A DNA stretch of 64,000 nucleotides. It comes from Sneathiellales bacterium (GTDB taxonomy: Bacteria; Pseudomonadota; Alphaproteobacteria; JANQFL01). Of the stretch, positions 1 to 8,693 are shown one piece after another (the first letter of the stretch is position 1; every line of letters starts with the position of its first letter). The position numbers and the translations under genes were made by a program. The stretch spans positions 62,001 to 126,000 of the forward strand of contig JANQFL010000024.1 of NCBI GenBank assembly GCA_028277845.1, in the 5' to 3' direction. The notes beneath the pieces are model-generated. The model saw only the letters and a program-made list of their open reading frames with translations. It ran no database searches and had not been told where the DNA came from.

Positions 1-2
1 GC

Positions 3-287
3 GGGCATGGCTGCATATCCGTAACCGCCAATGTGGCGCCGCGTCTGTGTTCCGAATTTCAGACGTCCAGCCTCGAGGGCGATTACGCCAAGGCATTGAC
101 GTATCAGGACCGGCTCATGCCCCTGCACGACGCTTTGTTCGTGGAAGCCAGCCCGGGGCCGGTCAAGCATGCGGCCCAAATGCTGGGATTGTGTTCCGAT
201 GAACTCCGTCTTCCCATGGCGCCGGTGGCCGATTCGACACGAGATACCGTCAACGCCGCCTTGCGTTCGGCCGGACTGCTGAACTGA
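3..287 (+). CDS. dapA: 4-hydroxy-tetrahydrodipicolinate synthase, C-terminal part
   Basis: The window opens inside this gene; only the last 94 codons are present and they are in frame from base 3. The first visible residues, GCISVTANVAP, match the conserved block near the C-terminal third of DapA, and the remainder (ending RSAGLLN) has the alternating helix pattern of the DapA tail that follows the TIM barrel. The enzyme condenses pyruvate with aspartate semialdehyde in the diaminopimelate/lysine pathway, in the cytoplasm. The catalytic lysine and tyrosine lie upstream and cannot be checked. A dapA-smpB neighbourhood is common in alphaproteobacteria, and smpB follows after 51 bases. Confidence 0.9.
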   Translation, partial: GHGCISVTANVAPRLCSEFQTSSLEGDYAKALTYQDRLMPLHDALFVEASPGPVKHAAQMLGLCSDELRLPMAPVADSTRDTVNAALRSAGLLN

Positions 288-321
288 CCGCGTGTCCCAG
301 GCAATCTCTGACGCGCAGATA

Positions 322-333
322 TAACGATCGTTA
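322..333. other. 12-bp perfect palindrome before smpB
   Basis: TAACGATCGTTA is a perfect 12-base palindrome that ends 5 bases before the smpB ATG, where a Shine-Dalgarno sequence would normally sit. No purine-rich ribosome binding site is visible there. It could be an operator or chance; no known regulator site was recognised. Confidence 0.3.
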
Positions 334-338
334 CCATC

Positions 339-791
339 ATGGCCCGGAACGTCGCAGAGAACCGCAAGGCCCGTCACGACTACTACATCGACGAAACCAT
401 GGAAGCGGGTTTGATGCTTGTCGGCACGGAGGTGAAGTCGCTGCGGGAAGGACGCGCCAATATCGCTGAATCGCACGCTTCGTTCGATGACGGGGAGCTT
501 TATCTGCGCAACGCCCATATCGGCGAATACCATGGCGGCAACCGGTTCAATCACGAACCGCGGCGGCCGCGAAAACTGCTCATGCACAAACGTGAGATCG
601 AACGTCTGCGCGGCGCGGTGCAGCGCAAGGGCGTGACCATTGTGCCTTTGGCGATCTATTTCAACGACCGGGGCAAGGCCAAACTGAAGATCGGTTTGGC
701 CCGGGGCAAGAAACAGCACGACAAGCGGGCAACCGAAAAAGAACGTGATTGGAAGCGCGAGAAGGCCCGGTTGATCCGCGAAAAAGGCTGA
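339..791 (+). CDS. smpB: SsrA-binding protein SmpB
   Basis: A 150-residue protein of the normal SmpB length. SmpB binds the tRNA-like domain of tmRNA and delivers it to stalled ribosomes for trans-translation. Family features visible are the N-terminal block [15 protein letters not shown], the oligonucleotide-binding-fold segment around [14 protein letters not shown] (residues about 30-43), the [11 protein letters not shown] segment, and a basic lysine/arginine-rich C-terminal tail ([16 protein letters not shown] onward) that enters the empty mRNA channel. It lies just downstream of dapA on the same strand. No ribosome binding site is obvious; a palindrome occupies that position. No ssrA gene was seen in the window. 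Confidence 0.97.
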   Translation: MARNVAENRKARHDYYIDETMEAGLMLVGTEVKSLREGRANIAESHASFDDGELYLRNAHIGEYHGGNRFNHEPRRPRKLLMHKREIERLRGAVQRKGVTIVPLAIYFNDRGKAKLKIGLARGKKQHDKRATEKERDWKREKARLIREKG

Positions 792-898
792 ATTCTGCAC
801 ATTTTAGGCTTAGTTGCACAAGTTGTGATGCCCGTCACAGTGTGCGGATCCAATGTCGGATATATCCAATCCCACTCGAAATGGGATCGGACAACAAA

Positions 899-1366
899 AT
901 GGCTTATCGTGCAGCGTCTCGGACGCAACCGGATCGGGAGATCCGGGTTTCTCGTGAAGATACCGTCGTCGGTTTTGCGGCGGGTCCGTTTCTCGAACGA
1001 ATGTTGCAAGCCCATGCGGTCTGGTGGGAAAGCGGTGGTGTCGAGGGACGGCGCGCCGTGTTCATTGGCGTGGACCTCAGGGGCGCCTCCTTCGCCGGTG
1101 CGGATCTCAGTGGCGCGGTTTTCAGGGATTGTGACCTGACGGACGCGGATTTGCGCTGCACGCTGCTGTGCCACGCCGACTTCCGCCGCTCCAATCTGAC
1201 CGGGGCCAACGCCCGCGGCGCCGTGGGCGAAAACACGGACTTTCGTGATGCCGATTTGCGTGGCGCCTGTTTCGAGTGTGCCGATCTTGGCGATTCCGAT
1301 CTCAATGGCGCGACGTTGCTCGGCGTGTCTTTCCGTCACGCCGATCTCAAAATGGTCCGTTTTTAG
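899..1366 (+). CDS. Pentapeptide-repeat protein
   Basis: From the chosen ATG the protein has 155 residues; another in-frame ATG lies at 881. The 899 start has a GGGA about 10 bases upstream. After about 50 residues with no recognisable motif, the rest is a run of A(D/N)LXX pentapeptide repeats (GADLSGAVF, DCDLTDADL, RSNLTGANA, DADLRGACF, CADLGDSDL, HADLKMVRF). This pattern predicts a right-handed quadrilateral beta-helix of about five coils. Such proteins have varied roles, including gyrase protection; nothing here identifies the target. It ends 12 bases before the convergent glycosylase gene. Reading frame and repeats are secure, the function is unknown. Confidence 0.8.
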   Translation: MAYRAASRTQPDREIRVSREDTVVGFAAGPFLERMLQAHAVWWESGGVEGRRAVFIGVDLRGASFAGADLSGAVFRDCDLTDADLRCTLLCHADFRRSNLTGANARGAVGENTDFRDADLRGACFECADLGDSDLNGATLLGVSFRHADLKMVRF

Positions 1367-1378
1367 CCGAAAACTTGG

Positions 1379-2014
1379 TTAGACACTCAGTTCGGCGGCA
1401 ATGGCTCCAACAACATCGCGAAACATATCGGCGGTCAGTCTCCCTGTGTTCACGTTGTATCGGGAGCAATGATAGCTGTCGAACAGGGTGATTTGGCTGG
1501 TCAAATCGTGCCGCGCGGCATGGCCGAACGGATGAAGCTTCTGACGTATTCCGAAACCGGCAATAACCGCCTGGTGGGCGATGCTGCCCAGGGCCATGAT
1601 GGCCTTGATCCTGGACATGTTTTGGATTTCGTCGACCAGAAAGGCCCGGCAGGCCTTGATTTCCGCGCCCACGGGCTTGTTTTCCGGCGGGACACATCGA
1701 ACCGCATTGGTGATTCGGCAGTTTCGCAGGGTCAGGCCGTCATTTGGATCGGCGCCGAAATGCCCTGAGGCAAATCCGAATTCGAGAAGTGTCGGATACA
1801 GCAGATCGCCCGCGTAGTCACCGGTAAACGGGCGCCCTGTCCGGTTGGCGCCACGCAAGCCGGGCGCCAGGCCGACGATCAGGAGCTCGGCCGCGTTTCC
1901 CCCGAACGACTCGACCGGTGCGTTGTGGAAATCGGGGAATTTGGATCGATTGTCATTGCGAAACGCGACCAGTCGGGGACACAGGTCGCAATCCGGTGCG
2001 GGGCCTCCGGTCAT
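1379..2014 (-). CDS. Family 5 (UdgB-type) uracil-DNA glycosylase
   Basis: A 211-residue protein of the uracil-DNA glycosylase superfamily. It would excise uracil and probably other deaminated or damaged bases from DNA. Cysteines at 9, 12, 107 and 122 fit the 4Fe-4S cluster ligands. The block GLAPGLRGANRTGRPFTGD (residues 48-66) is typical of family 5, which lacks the usual catalytic acid in motif A. The C-terminal motif HCSRYNVNTGRLT matches the second active-site loop. An AAAGG element lies 5 bases before the ATG. It follows the NYN gene by 33 bases on the same strand, so the two are probably cotranscribed. Family 4 is less likely because of the GANRTGRPFTGD block. Confidence 0.9.
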   Translation of the reverse strand: MTGGPAPDCDLCPRLVAFRNDNRSKFPDFHNAPVESFGGNAAELLIVGLAPGLRGANRTGRPFTGDYAGDLLYPTLLEFGFASGHFGADPNDGLTLRNCRITNAVRCVPPENKPVGAEIKACRAFLVDEIQNMSRIKAIMALGSIAHQAVIAGFGIRQKLHPFGHAARHDLTSQITLFDSYHCSRYNVNTGRLTADMFRDVVGAIAAELSV

Positions 2015-2047
2015 ACATGCCTTTACTTATGGTCGAACAAGCGTGGT

Positions 2048-2695
2048 TCAGGCGCTGTGCCTGAAATCGTCATCGGTGTCCGGATCATGATCATCTTCTG
2101 CGGCGAAGTCATCCTGAAACTCTTCCGGCAACAAATTGTCGTCGTTCGCCTGTTCGTTCTTACCTGAGTAGTTTCTTGAAATACTCTTCGTAAGGTCCTG
2201 TAATTCAATAAAACTATCGGCCTGTCTACGTAATTCGTCTGCGACCATGGGCGGACTTGAACGCACGGTGCTGACGACCGTCACCCGCAACCCCTTCCGT
2301 TGAACGGCTTCCACCAGGCGCCGGAAATCGCCATCGCCCGAAAACAGGACGATGTGGTCGATATGCTCGGCCATCTCCATGACGTCGACGGCCAGCTCAA
2401 TATCCATGTTGCCTTTGAGTTTGCGCCGTCCCGAGGAATCGGTGAACTCCTTCGTCGGCTTGGTCACCATGGTGTAGCCGTTGTAGTCCAACCAGTCGAC
2501 CAATGGACGAATGGGGGAATACTCCTGATCTTCTATCAAGGCGGTGTAGTAGAAAGACCGGACCAACCGGCCGGTGCCGGAAAAATGTTCGAGCAAGCGC
2601 TTGTAGTCGATATCGAACCCCAAAGCCCTTGCTGCGGCATATAAATTCGAACCGTCTATGAATAAAGCGATTCGCTCCTGCGGATAAATATTCAT
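2048..2695 (-). CDS. NYN-domain (LabA/DUF88) putative ribonuclease
   Basis: A 215-residue protein with a LabA-like NYN domain, a PIN-related fold of metal-dependent RNases. The acidic active-site set is present: D14 in FIDGSNLY, D98 in GNMDIELAVD, and D121/D123 in FSGDGDF. The last 45 residues form a poorly conserved acidic tail. Enzymes of this fold cut RNA, but the substrate of this branch is not established. It heads a minus-strand pair with the uracil-DNA glycosylase and diverges from folK across a 235-base gap. The family call is firm; activity is inferred from the intact acidic residues. Confidence 0.88.
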   Translation of the reverse strand: MNIYPQERIALFIDGSNLYAAARALGFDIDYKRLLEHFSGTGRLVRSFYYTALIEDQEYSPIRPLVDWLDYNGYTMVTKPTKEFTDSSGRRKLKGNMDIELAVDVMEMAEHIDHIVLFSGDGDFRRLVEAVQRKGLRVTVVSTVRSSPPMVADELRRQADSFIELQDLTKSISRNYSGKNEQANDDNLLPEEFQDDFAAEDDHDPDTDDDFRHSA

Positions 2696-2841
2696 GATCT
2701 ATATCGTTTACATATCGAATGTGGTTTAGAAGCTGATACACGTCCAAAATTATCAGCGCAGTGAGGCCCTAAATGTGGGACAAACGCCGGCCTGAATATT
2801 TGATTGCCGACTTGCGCTCACCGGTCGAATTGCAAGTTTGA

Positions 2842-2871
2842 TTGACCGGCATCATGAGAATAGCGTGTATT
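2842..2871 (+). promoter_or_regulatory. Candidate promoter and inverted repeat before folK
   Basis: TTGACC (2842-2847) and TGTATT (2866-2871) are spaced by 18 bases in the gap between the divergent NYN gene and folK. The -35 element overlaps the right arm of an inverted repeat, CCGGTC at 2821-2826 and GACCGG at 2844-2849. This could be an operator. Matches are only partial and were made by eye. Confidence 0.3.
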
Positions 2872-2930
2872 TAGTTAATGTAGTGTTTTAGCCGGTTCCT
2901 GCAAGCGAATTGATATTCAAGGAAGCTTTG

Positions 2931-3440
2931 GTGATTCTGATAGCCCTGGGCGCCAATTTGCCGACGGAGCGGTTCGGCAGTCCGAGACAGACCCTGGAAG
3001 CCGCGTTGAACATGATGGAAACGGCTGGAATCAAGGTCGTTAAGAGGTCCAGCTGGTATGAATCGGAACCGGTGCCGCCGTCCGGGCAGCCTTGGTACAT
3101 CAATGGTGTCGCCCAAGTGGAAACCACGTTGCGTCCGGCCGAACTGCTTCGGGAACTTCACCGTATCGAAGAAAAAATGGGGCGAATCCGCAGAAAACGT
3201 TGGGAATCCAGGGTGATTGATCTCGATCTCCTGGCGTACGGCCACCATGTTGCGCAGCCGGACGGCAATTCGCCCGGCGCACCTCACGTTCCGCATCCGA
3301 GAATGGCTGAGAGACTGTTCGTGTTGCGTCCTCTGGCGGAGATCGACCCCGATTGGCGGCATCCGCTTACCGGGCAAGGGGTCGGCGAAATGCTGAACGG
3401 GCTTCATGGGCAAGGCGCAGTGAACAAACTGAATGAATGA
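2931..3440 (+). CDS. folK: 2-amino-4-hydroxy-6-hydroxymethyldihydropteridine pyrophosphokinase
   Basis: HPPK transfers pyrophosphate from ATP to 6-hydroxymethyl-dihydropterin in folate synthesis. A GTG start at 2931 is chosen because AAGGA sits 7 bases upstream and translation then begins MILIALGANL, the usual family N-terminus; the frame stays open to a TTG at 2910. From GTG the protein has 169 residues. The signature RRKRWESRVIDLDLLAYG (about residues 86-103) carries the substrate and magnesium ligands, including the DLDL acidic pair. HPRMAERLFVLRPLAEI is the conserved C-terminal segment. rpoZ follows after about 100 bases. No fused FolB or FolP domain is present. Confidence 0.93.
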   Translation: MILIALGANLPTERFGSPRQTLEAALNMMETAGIKVVKRSSWYESEPVPPSGQPWYINGVAQVETTLRPAELLRELHRIEEKMGRIRRKRWESRVIDLDLLAYGHHVAQPDGNSPGAPHVPHPRMAERLFVLRPLAEIDPDWRHPLTGQGVGEMLNGLHGQGAVNKLNE

Positions 3441-3542
3441 CCCGTTCCCTGATCTTTACAAATCACCCGGTTTTCCTTGCTTTCCAGCAAGATAGCGCCT
3501 ATGTAGGGGCAAATCGGCAAATTTCTCCACAAGGTGTTTTGA

Positions 3543-3935
3543 ATGGCTCGCGTTACGGTCGAAGACTGCGTCACCAAAGTCCCCAACAGGTTTGACCTCG
3601 TATTGCTGTCGTCCCATAGGGCCCGGGCGATCTCGGGCGGGGCTCCGTTGACGGTTGACCGGGACAACGACAAGAACCCGGTCGTGGCTTTGCGCGAAAT
3701 CGCCGACGAAACGGTGCCGGTCGATACGCTGAAAGACAATTTCGTCGAAAGTATGCAGAAATACATCGACCGCGACGAGCCGGAAGAAGACGAGATGGCC
3801 GATCAGGCGCTTGCCGGTTGGACGGGTGCGGTCACGGGCGGCGCGCCGACGGAAACCAAGGCTGAGGGCGCGGCAGAAGCTGCCGGCAATGAGGGTGACG
3901 CCACCGATGCCGCAGACCAGCCCGACGGGGTTTAA
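3543..3935 (+). CDS. rpoZ: RNA polymerase omega subunit
   Basis: Omega helps assemble the beta-prime subunit into RNA polymerase and links the enzyme to ppGpp. The N-terminal 65 residues carry the family blocks [31 protein letters not shown] and [12 protein letters not shown]. The protein has 130 residues against about 90 in E. coli; the extra C-terminal part from about residue 75 is rich in Glu, Ala, Gly and Thr and probably disordered. It lies directly upstream of the RelA/SpoT gene, the usual arrangement in proteobacteria. Confidence 0.97.
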   Translation: MARVTVEDCVTKVPNRFDLVLLSSHRARAISGGAPLTVDRDNDKNPVVALREIADETVPVDTLKDNFVESMQKYIDRDEPEEDEMADQALAGWTGAVTGGAPTETKAEGAAEAAGNEGDATDAADQPDGV

Positions 3936-4079
3936 GACAGCACCAGCGTACATTCGAACTCGCCTCCGTTTCCGATTTCTTCGAACGGAGGCTATTCCGG
4001 CACACTTTTCCGGACGAGGCGCCAACCTGGGAAGAACAGTTTCGTTTCGGGCAAACTGTTGTGACTGCGGAGGCCGGCC

Positions 4080-6227
4080 GTGATTCGTCAGTATGAACTG
4101 GTCGAACGTGTCCGCGCTTACGATCCCAATACGGATGAAGACCTGCTGAACCGGGCCTATGTCTTCTCCATGAAGGCGCATGGCTCGCAAAAGCGGGCGT
4201 CCGGTGATCCATACTTTTCGCATCCCCTGGAAGTCGCCGGGATCCTGACCAGCATGAAGCTGGATCACGGGACGATCGCCACCGGTCTTCTTCACGACAC
4301 CATTGAAGACACGGTTGCAACGTACGAACAGATCGACCAGCAGTTCGGGACGGAAATCGCCAAACTGGTCGACGGCGTAACCAAGCTTTCCAAGCTGGAG
4401 CTGCAGTCGGACCGCACCAGACAGGCCGAGAATTTCCGCAAGCTTCTGCTGGCGATGTCCGACGATATTCGTGTCCTGCTGGTGAAACTGGCCGACCGAT
4501 TGCACAATATGCGGACATTGCAGTTCGTGAAAAATCCGGATAAACGTCGTCGGATCGCGCTTGAAACGATGGAGATCTATTCTCCTCTGGCCGAGCGCAT
4601 CGGTATGCAGGATCTGAAGGAGGAACTGGAGGATCTTTCGTTCGCCGAATTGAACGGCGATGCCCGGGATTCCATCATCAAGCACCTCGAATTTCTTCGT
4701 TCCGAAGGCGGCGGTCTTGTTGACCGTATAACCGATCAACTGGAGTCCACCATCGCCGACGCCGGTGTCGAGGCCGGGGTTTTCGGCCGGGAAAAGCGGC
4801 CGTACTCCATTTGGCGCAAAATGGAGCAGAAGGAGATTTCCTTCGAGCAGCTATCGGACATCATGGCGTTCCGGGTTATCGTTGCAGATGTGGCGACATG
4901 TTATCAGGCGCTCGGTTTCGTACACGCCGCGTATGCCATGGTACCGGAGCGCTTCAAGGATTACATCTCAACGCCGAAGCGAAACAACTATCGCTCGTTG
5001 CACACAACGGTCATCGGGCCGGAAAAACACCGCATCGAGGTACAGATCCGCACCAAGGAAATGGACGAAGTGGCGGAATTGGGCGTGGCCGCCCACTGGC
5101 GTTACAAGCAGGGTGTGGAAGACCCCGATGGCACGCAATACCGCTGGCTGCGGGAGTTGCTGGAGATTCTCGAGCACGCATCGGATCCGGAAGAATTTCT
5201 CGAACACACGAAACTGGAGATGTTCCAGGACCAAGTGTTCTGCTTCACTCCGAAAGGTGACTTGATCGCTTTGCCGCAGGGCGCGACACCGGTGGACTTC
5301 GCCTACGCCGTCCACACCAATGTCGGTGACACCTGCACGGGCGCGAAAATCAATGGCCGCATGGTTCCTTTGCGGACACAGATCCGCAATGGCGATCAAG
5401 TGGATATCATGCGGTCGAAGGCGCAGACACCGTCGCCCACATGGGAGTCTTTCGTCGTAACGGGCAAGGCACGGTCCGCCATCCGGCGGTTCATCAGAAA
5501 CCGCCAGCGTTCGCAATATGACGAACTCGGCCGGGCCATGTTGAAGAAGGCTTTCAGCGACGAAGGCCATACGTTCAGCGAGAAAAAAGTTCATCCGGCC
5601 TTGAAGGCGTTGAACTACAAGACCTTTGAAGATCTGTGTGTCGCCGTAGGCGAGGGACATCTCACCAGCCGTCAGATCCTCGAGGTTCTCCTCCCGGACG
5701 CTTCGTTGCGGACCGAGGAGGACAAAGTCGTTCCGTTGGCGAAGGCCCGGGGCGACAAGGCGAAAAGGAAGGGCTCCGCCGTTCCCATCAAGGGTCTGAT
5801 CCCGGGTATGGCGGTACACTTCGCCGGGTGTTGTCACAGTTTGCCGGGGGACCGCATTGTCGGCATCGTCACCACCGGCAAAGGGGTGACCATCCACACA
5901 ATCGACTGCGATACGCTGGAGAACTTCGTCAACACGCCGGAGCGCTGGATCGACGTATCGTGGGACATGGACCGGGAATCCGACCAGATGCACGCCGGCC
6001 GGATCGATATTGTTCTGACCAATTCACCCGGTGCCCTGTCTTCCTTGTCCACCGTTATCGCCAAGGCGCAAGGAAATATCAGCAATTTGAAAATTACCAA
6101 CCGTACGCCGGAATTTTTTGAAATGATCGTCGATATCGAAGTCCGTGACGTCAAACACCTGACGAACATCATAACTGCTTTGCGCGCGGACCCTGCCATC
6201 AGCTCGGTGGACCGGGCGCGAGGATAA
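4080..6227 (+). CDS. rsh: Bifunctional (p)ppGpp synthetase/hydrolase, RelA/SpoT family
   Basis: A 715-residue long RSH protein that makes and degrades (p)ppGpp. The GTG start has GCGGAGG 6 bases upstream. The N-terminal HD hydrolase domain retains H48, H72-D73 (LLHDTIEDT) and D139 (LADRLHNM). The synthetase domain has RPYSIWRKM and NNYRSLHTTVIG. The loop R291-F-K-D294 is the RXKD form typical of bifunctional enzymes, not the EXDD form of synthetase-only RelA. TGS (about residues 395-460), a zinc-finger-like Cys/His region (HFAGCCHSLPGD) and a C-terminal ACT domain follow. It sits between rpoZ and pyrE. As the only RSH seen here, it is probably the main stringent-response enzyme. Confidence 0.97.
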   Translation: MIRQYELVERVRAYDPNTDEDLLNRAYVFSMKAHGSQKRASGDPYFSHPLEVAGILTSMKLDHGTIATGLLHDTIEDTVATYEQIDQQFGTEIAKLVDGVTKLSKLELQSDRTRQAENFRKLLLAMSDDIRVLLVKLADRLHNMRTLQFVKNPDKRRRIALETMEIYSPLAERIGMQDLKEELEDLSFAELNGDARDSIIKHLEFLRSEGGGLVDRITDQLESTIADAGVEAGVFGREKRPYSIWRKMEQKEISFEQLSDIMAFRVIVADVATCYQALGFVHAAYAMVPERFKDYISTPKRNNYRSLHTTVIGPEKHRIEVQIRTKEMDEVAELGVAAHWRYKQGVEDPDGTQYRWLRELLEILEHASDPEEFLEHTKLEMFQDQVFCFTPKGDLIALPQGATPVDFAYAVHTNVGDTCTGAKINGRMVPLRTQIRNGDQVDIMRSKAQTPSPTWESFVVTGKARSAIRRFIRNRQRSQYDELGRAMLKKAFSDEGHTFSEKKVHPALKALNYKTFEDLCVAVGEGHLTSRQILEVLLPDASLRTEEDKVVPLAKARGDKAKRKGSAVPIKGLIPGMAVHFAGCCHSLPGDRIVGIVTTGKGVTIHTIDCDTLENFVNTPERWIDVSWDMDRESDQMHAGRIDIVLTNSPGALSSLSTVIAKAQGNISNLKITNRTPEFFEMIVDIEVRDVKHLTNIITALRADPAISSVDRARG

Positions 6228-6232
6228 GTCCG

Positions 6233-6823
6233 ATGCTGTCACGCGAAGATGTATTGAATGAGTTCCGGTCGGCCGCCGCGCTGCTTGAAGGCCATTTCAT
6301 TTTGTCGTCGGGATTGCGCAGTCCGATGTACCTGCAGTGTGCCCGCGTCATGTCGGATCCGGATCGTGGCGCCAGATTATGCCGGGCTCTGGCCGACAAG
6401 GTGCGCGAGGCCGTGGGTGACGGCGGCATCGACATGGTCGTGTCTCCGGCCATGGGCGGTGTCGTTGTTGGTTATGAAATGGCGCGGCAATTGGGAGTCC
6501 CCGGTATTTTTGCCGAACGTGTGGACGGAGAGTTCGCGTTGCGTCGCGGTTTCGAAATTCCACAAGGGGCGCGGGTCCTGATGGCGGAAGACATCGTAAC
6601 GACGGGACTGTCGTCGCGGGAATGCATCGCCTGCATCCGGGAATGGGGTGGCAACCCCGTCGCCGCGTCGTGCCTCATCGATCGCAGTGATGGTGCCGCG
6701 GATGTGGGCGTGCCCTTGGTCTCCTTGGTCGGATTGTCCGTTCCGGCGTATCGGGAAGACGAACTGCCCGACGACCTCGCCGCTATCCCCGCGGTCAAAC
6801 CCGGCAGCCGCGGATTGAAGTAG
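6233..6823 (+). CDS. pyrE: Orotate phosphoribosyltransferase
   Basis: A 196-residue type I phosphoribosyltransferase that converts orotate and PRPP to orotidine 5-phosphate in pyrimidine synthesis. The PRPP-binding motif is RVLMAEDIVTTG (about residues 113-124). HFILSSGLRSPMYLQ near the N-terminus is the orotate-side segment. It starts 5 bases after the rsh stop codon, so the two are very likely cotranscribed. Length fits the shorter bacterial/archaeal-type PyrE found in alphaproteobacteria. Confidence 0.95.
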   Translation: MLSREDVLNEFRSAAALLEGHFILSSGLRSPMYLQCARVMSDPDRGARLCRALADKVREAVGDGGIDMVVSPAMGGVVVGYEMARQLGVPGIFAERVDGEFALRRGFEIPQGARVLMAEDIVTTGLSSRECIACIREWGGNPVAASCLIDRSDGAADVGVPLVSLVGLSVPAYREDELPDDLAAIPAVKPGSRGLK

Positions 6824-6831
6824 GCCGTTTC

Positions 6832-7398
6832 ATGTTTCAGCGTCGCAACAAGCGCGTGTGGCATCACAATATGCGCGAATTCGTCTGGCCCCAGATGGGT
6901 TGGCGACGAGCGACGCGGTATATTGGGCATCGGGTCGCGCGACTGCCGGGATCGCCGTACAGCATTGCCGGCGGATTTGCGTGCGGCGCGGCGATTTCAT
7001 TTACACCGTTCGTGGGCTTGCATTTTGTACTGTCCGCGCTGTTGGCGTGGGCTATACGGGCCAATATCTTGGCTTCCGCTATTGGTACGGCGGTAGGGAA
7101 TCCCTGGACCTTTCCGTTCATTTGGTTTTGGATTTACCAGGTAGGGTGCTTTCTGACGGGCCGTGACCCGAACCAGGTCCTCGATGTCGAGCTGACGATC
7201 GAGTTCTTGTGGGAACATGCGCTCGATATTTTCGTGCCCATGCTGATCGGCAGCATACCCACGGCCCTGATCGTATGGTTGGGGTTCTATTGGCCGTTGA
7301 AGTATCTGGTGGCGGCGTATCAGCGGCGTCGGGTGGAACGGCGGAGTGCTCAACAACCGGACAATATGGATGCCGGTACTGAAAAGGAGATGGATTGA
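6832..7398 (+). CDS. DUF2062 membrane protein
   Basis: A 188-residue inner-membrane protein of the DUF2062 family. After a basic N-terminus come the segments GFACGAAISFTPFVGLHFVLSALLA, ILASAIGTAVGNPWTFPFIWFW and a C-terminal hydrophobic stretch around ALIVWLGFYWPL, giving three to four membrane helices; the GNPWTFPF block is characteristic. The biochemical role is unknown. It is 8 bases after pyrE, and its TGA shares one base with the pdxJ ATG. Its fixed place between pyrE and pdxJ in related genomes is known; the reason for that linkage is not. Confidence 0.85.
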   Translation: MFQRRNKRVWHHNMREFVWPQMGWRRATRYIGHRVARLPGSPYSIAGGFACGAAISFTPFVGLHFVLSALLAWAIRANILASAIGTAVGNPWTFPFIWFWIYQVGCFLTGRDPNQVLDVELTIEFLWEHALDIFVPMLIGSIPTALIVWLGFYWPLKYLVAAYQRRRVERRSAQQPDNMDAGTEKEMD

Positions 7399-8153
7399 TG
7401 GCAGAATATCTTCGGTTGGGCGTAAACATAGATCATGTCGCCACTATTCGAAATGCTCGTGGCGGCATTCATCCCGATCCCGTCAGAGCGGCAAAACTGG
7501 CCGCTACCGCCGGCGCAGACGGAATCACCGCCCATCTGCGCGAGGATCGCCGGCACATTTCCGACGAGGATATCGAGCGGTTGTCGCGGGAAATCGAGCT
7601 GCCGCTCAATTTCGAAATGGCGCCGACGGACGAGATGATCGAGATCGCCTTGCGGCATCTTCCGCATGCCGCGTGCCTTGTGCCGGAAAAGCGCGAAGAG
7701 CGGACCACCGAGGGCGGCCTCGATGTGGCCGTGCAGCATAATGTCGTTGCACCGGTTGTGCGTTGTCTTGCCGATGCCGGTATTCGAGTCTCGCTGTTCG
7801 TGGAACCCGATAAAGTGCAATTGGCTGTGGCGCGCGAGCTGGGCGCGCAGGTCGTCGAATTGCACACAGGGTCTTATTGCGATGCGACCGGTGACGACCA
7901 GATACGGCAACTGGACCGCATCGTCGAAGCGGCCCAATACACCCGGGAACTCGGGTTGGAATGCCATGCCGGCCACGGATTGACCTTCGAGACGGTGGGG
8001 CCGGTGGCTGCCATTCCGGAAGTCCGCGAACTCAATATCGGACACTTTCTCGTCGGTGAAGCCATCTTCGGCGGACTAGACAGCGCGATCAAACGCATGC
8101 GCGGCCTGATGGACCAGGCCAGGGCGGAGGCCAATGGCCAGCAGACCGCATAA
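7398..8153 (+). CDS. pdxJ: Pyridoxine 5-phosphate synthase
   Basis: PdxJ condenses 3-amino-2-oxopropyl phosphate with 1-deoxyxylulose 5-phosphate, the last ring-forming step of DXP-dependent vitamin B6 synthesis. The ATG at 7398 overlaps the preceding stop (TGATG) and has AAGGAG 8 bases upstream. The 251-residue TIM barrel shows the family blocks LRLGVNIDHVATIRNAR, DGITAHLREDRRHI, INFEMAPT-like LNFEMAPTDEM, VSLFVEPD and ECHAGHGLTF. pdxA, an earlier step of the same pathway, lies about 29 kb away in the same window. acpS follows. Confidence 0.97.
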   Translation: MAEYLRLGVNIDHVATIRNARGGIHPDPVRAAKLAATAGADGITAHLREDRRHISDEDIERLSREIELPLNFEMAPTDEMIEIALRHLPHAACLVPEKREERTTEGGLDVAVQHNVVAPVVRCLADAGIRVSLFVEPDKVQLAVARELGAQVVELHTGSYCDATGDDQIRQLDRIVEAAQYTRELGLECHAGHGLTFETVGPVAAIPEVRELNIGHFLVGEAIFGGLDSAIKRMRGLMDQARAEANGQQTA

Positions 8154-8183
8154 CCATCGTGCGCCAACCGGATACTTCCGAAC

Positions 8184-8600
8184 ATGATCATCGGCATCGG
8201 CAACGACATCATCGATATTCGCCGCATCGAACGCACCCTGGACCGGTTCGGCGAACGGTTCATCGATCGGGTATTCACCGACGTCGAACGCACGAAGTCC
8301 GAGCGCCGGGCCAACCGGGCGGCATCCTATGCCAAGAGATTCGCCGCCAAGGAAGCCTGTTCGAAGGCTTTGGGGACCGGCTTCCGCAAGGGGGTGTTCT
8401 GGCGCGACATGGGTGTCGTCAATCTGGCATCCGGCAAACCGACCATGAATTTGACCAACGGGGCCCTACAACGGCTGCAGGATTTGACGCCCGAAGGCAT
8501 GCAGGCCCAGGTCGATCTGACAATCACCGACGACCATCCCATCGCCCAAGCCATCGTTCTGATTTCCGCCATTCCAGAGAAACTCTCCGACAATCAATAA
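8184..8600 (+). CDS. acpS: Holo-[acyl-carrier-protein] synthase
   Basis: AcpS moves 4-phosphopantetheine from CoA to the serine of acyl carrier protein. The N-terminal [15 protein letters not shown] holds the magnesium-binding Asp; [14 protein letters not shown] (about residues 53-66) holds the second acidic ligand and the CoA-binding segment. At 138 residues it is normal for the family. pdxJ-acpS adjacency is widespread in proteobacteria. Its presumed substrate AcpP is encoded at 31269-31502. Confidence 0.96.
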   Translation: MIIGIGNDIIDIRRIERTLDRFGERFIDRVFTDVERTKSERRANRAASYAKRFAAKEACSKALGTGFRKGVFWRDMGVVNLASGKPTMNLTNGALQRLQDLTPEGMQAQVDLTITDDHPIAQAIVLISAIPEKLSDNQ

Positions 8601-8693
8601 CCACCAACCACCTTGAATTCGGCCGGGCTCGCCGAGATATTGCCAGTTTGAGTCCGCGGTGCCGCACATTGAATGAAAAGAGAACAAGACCTT

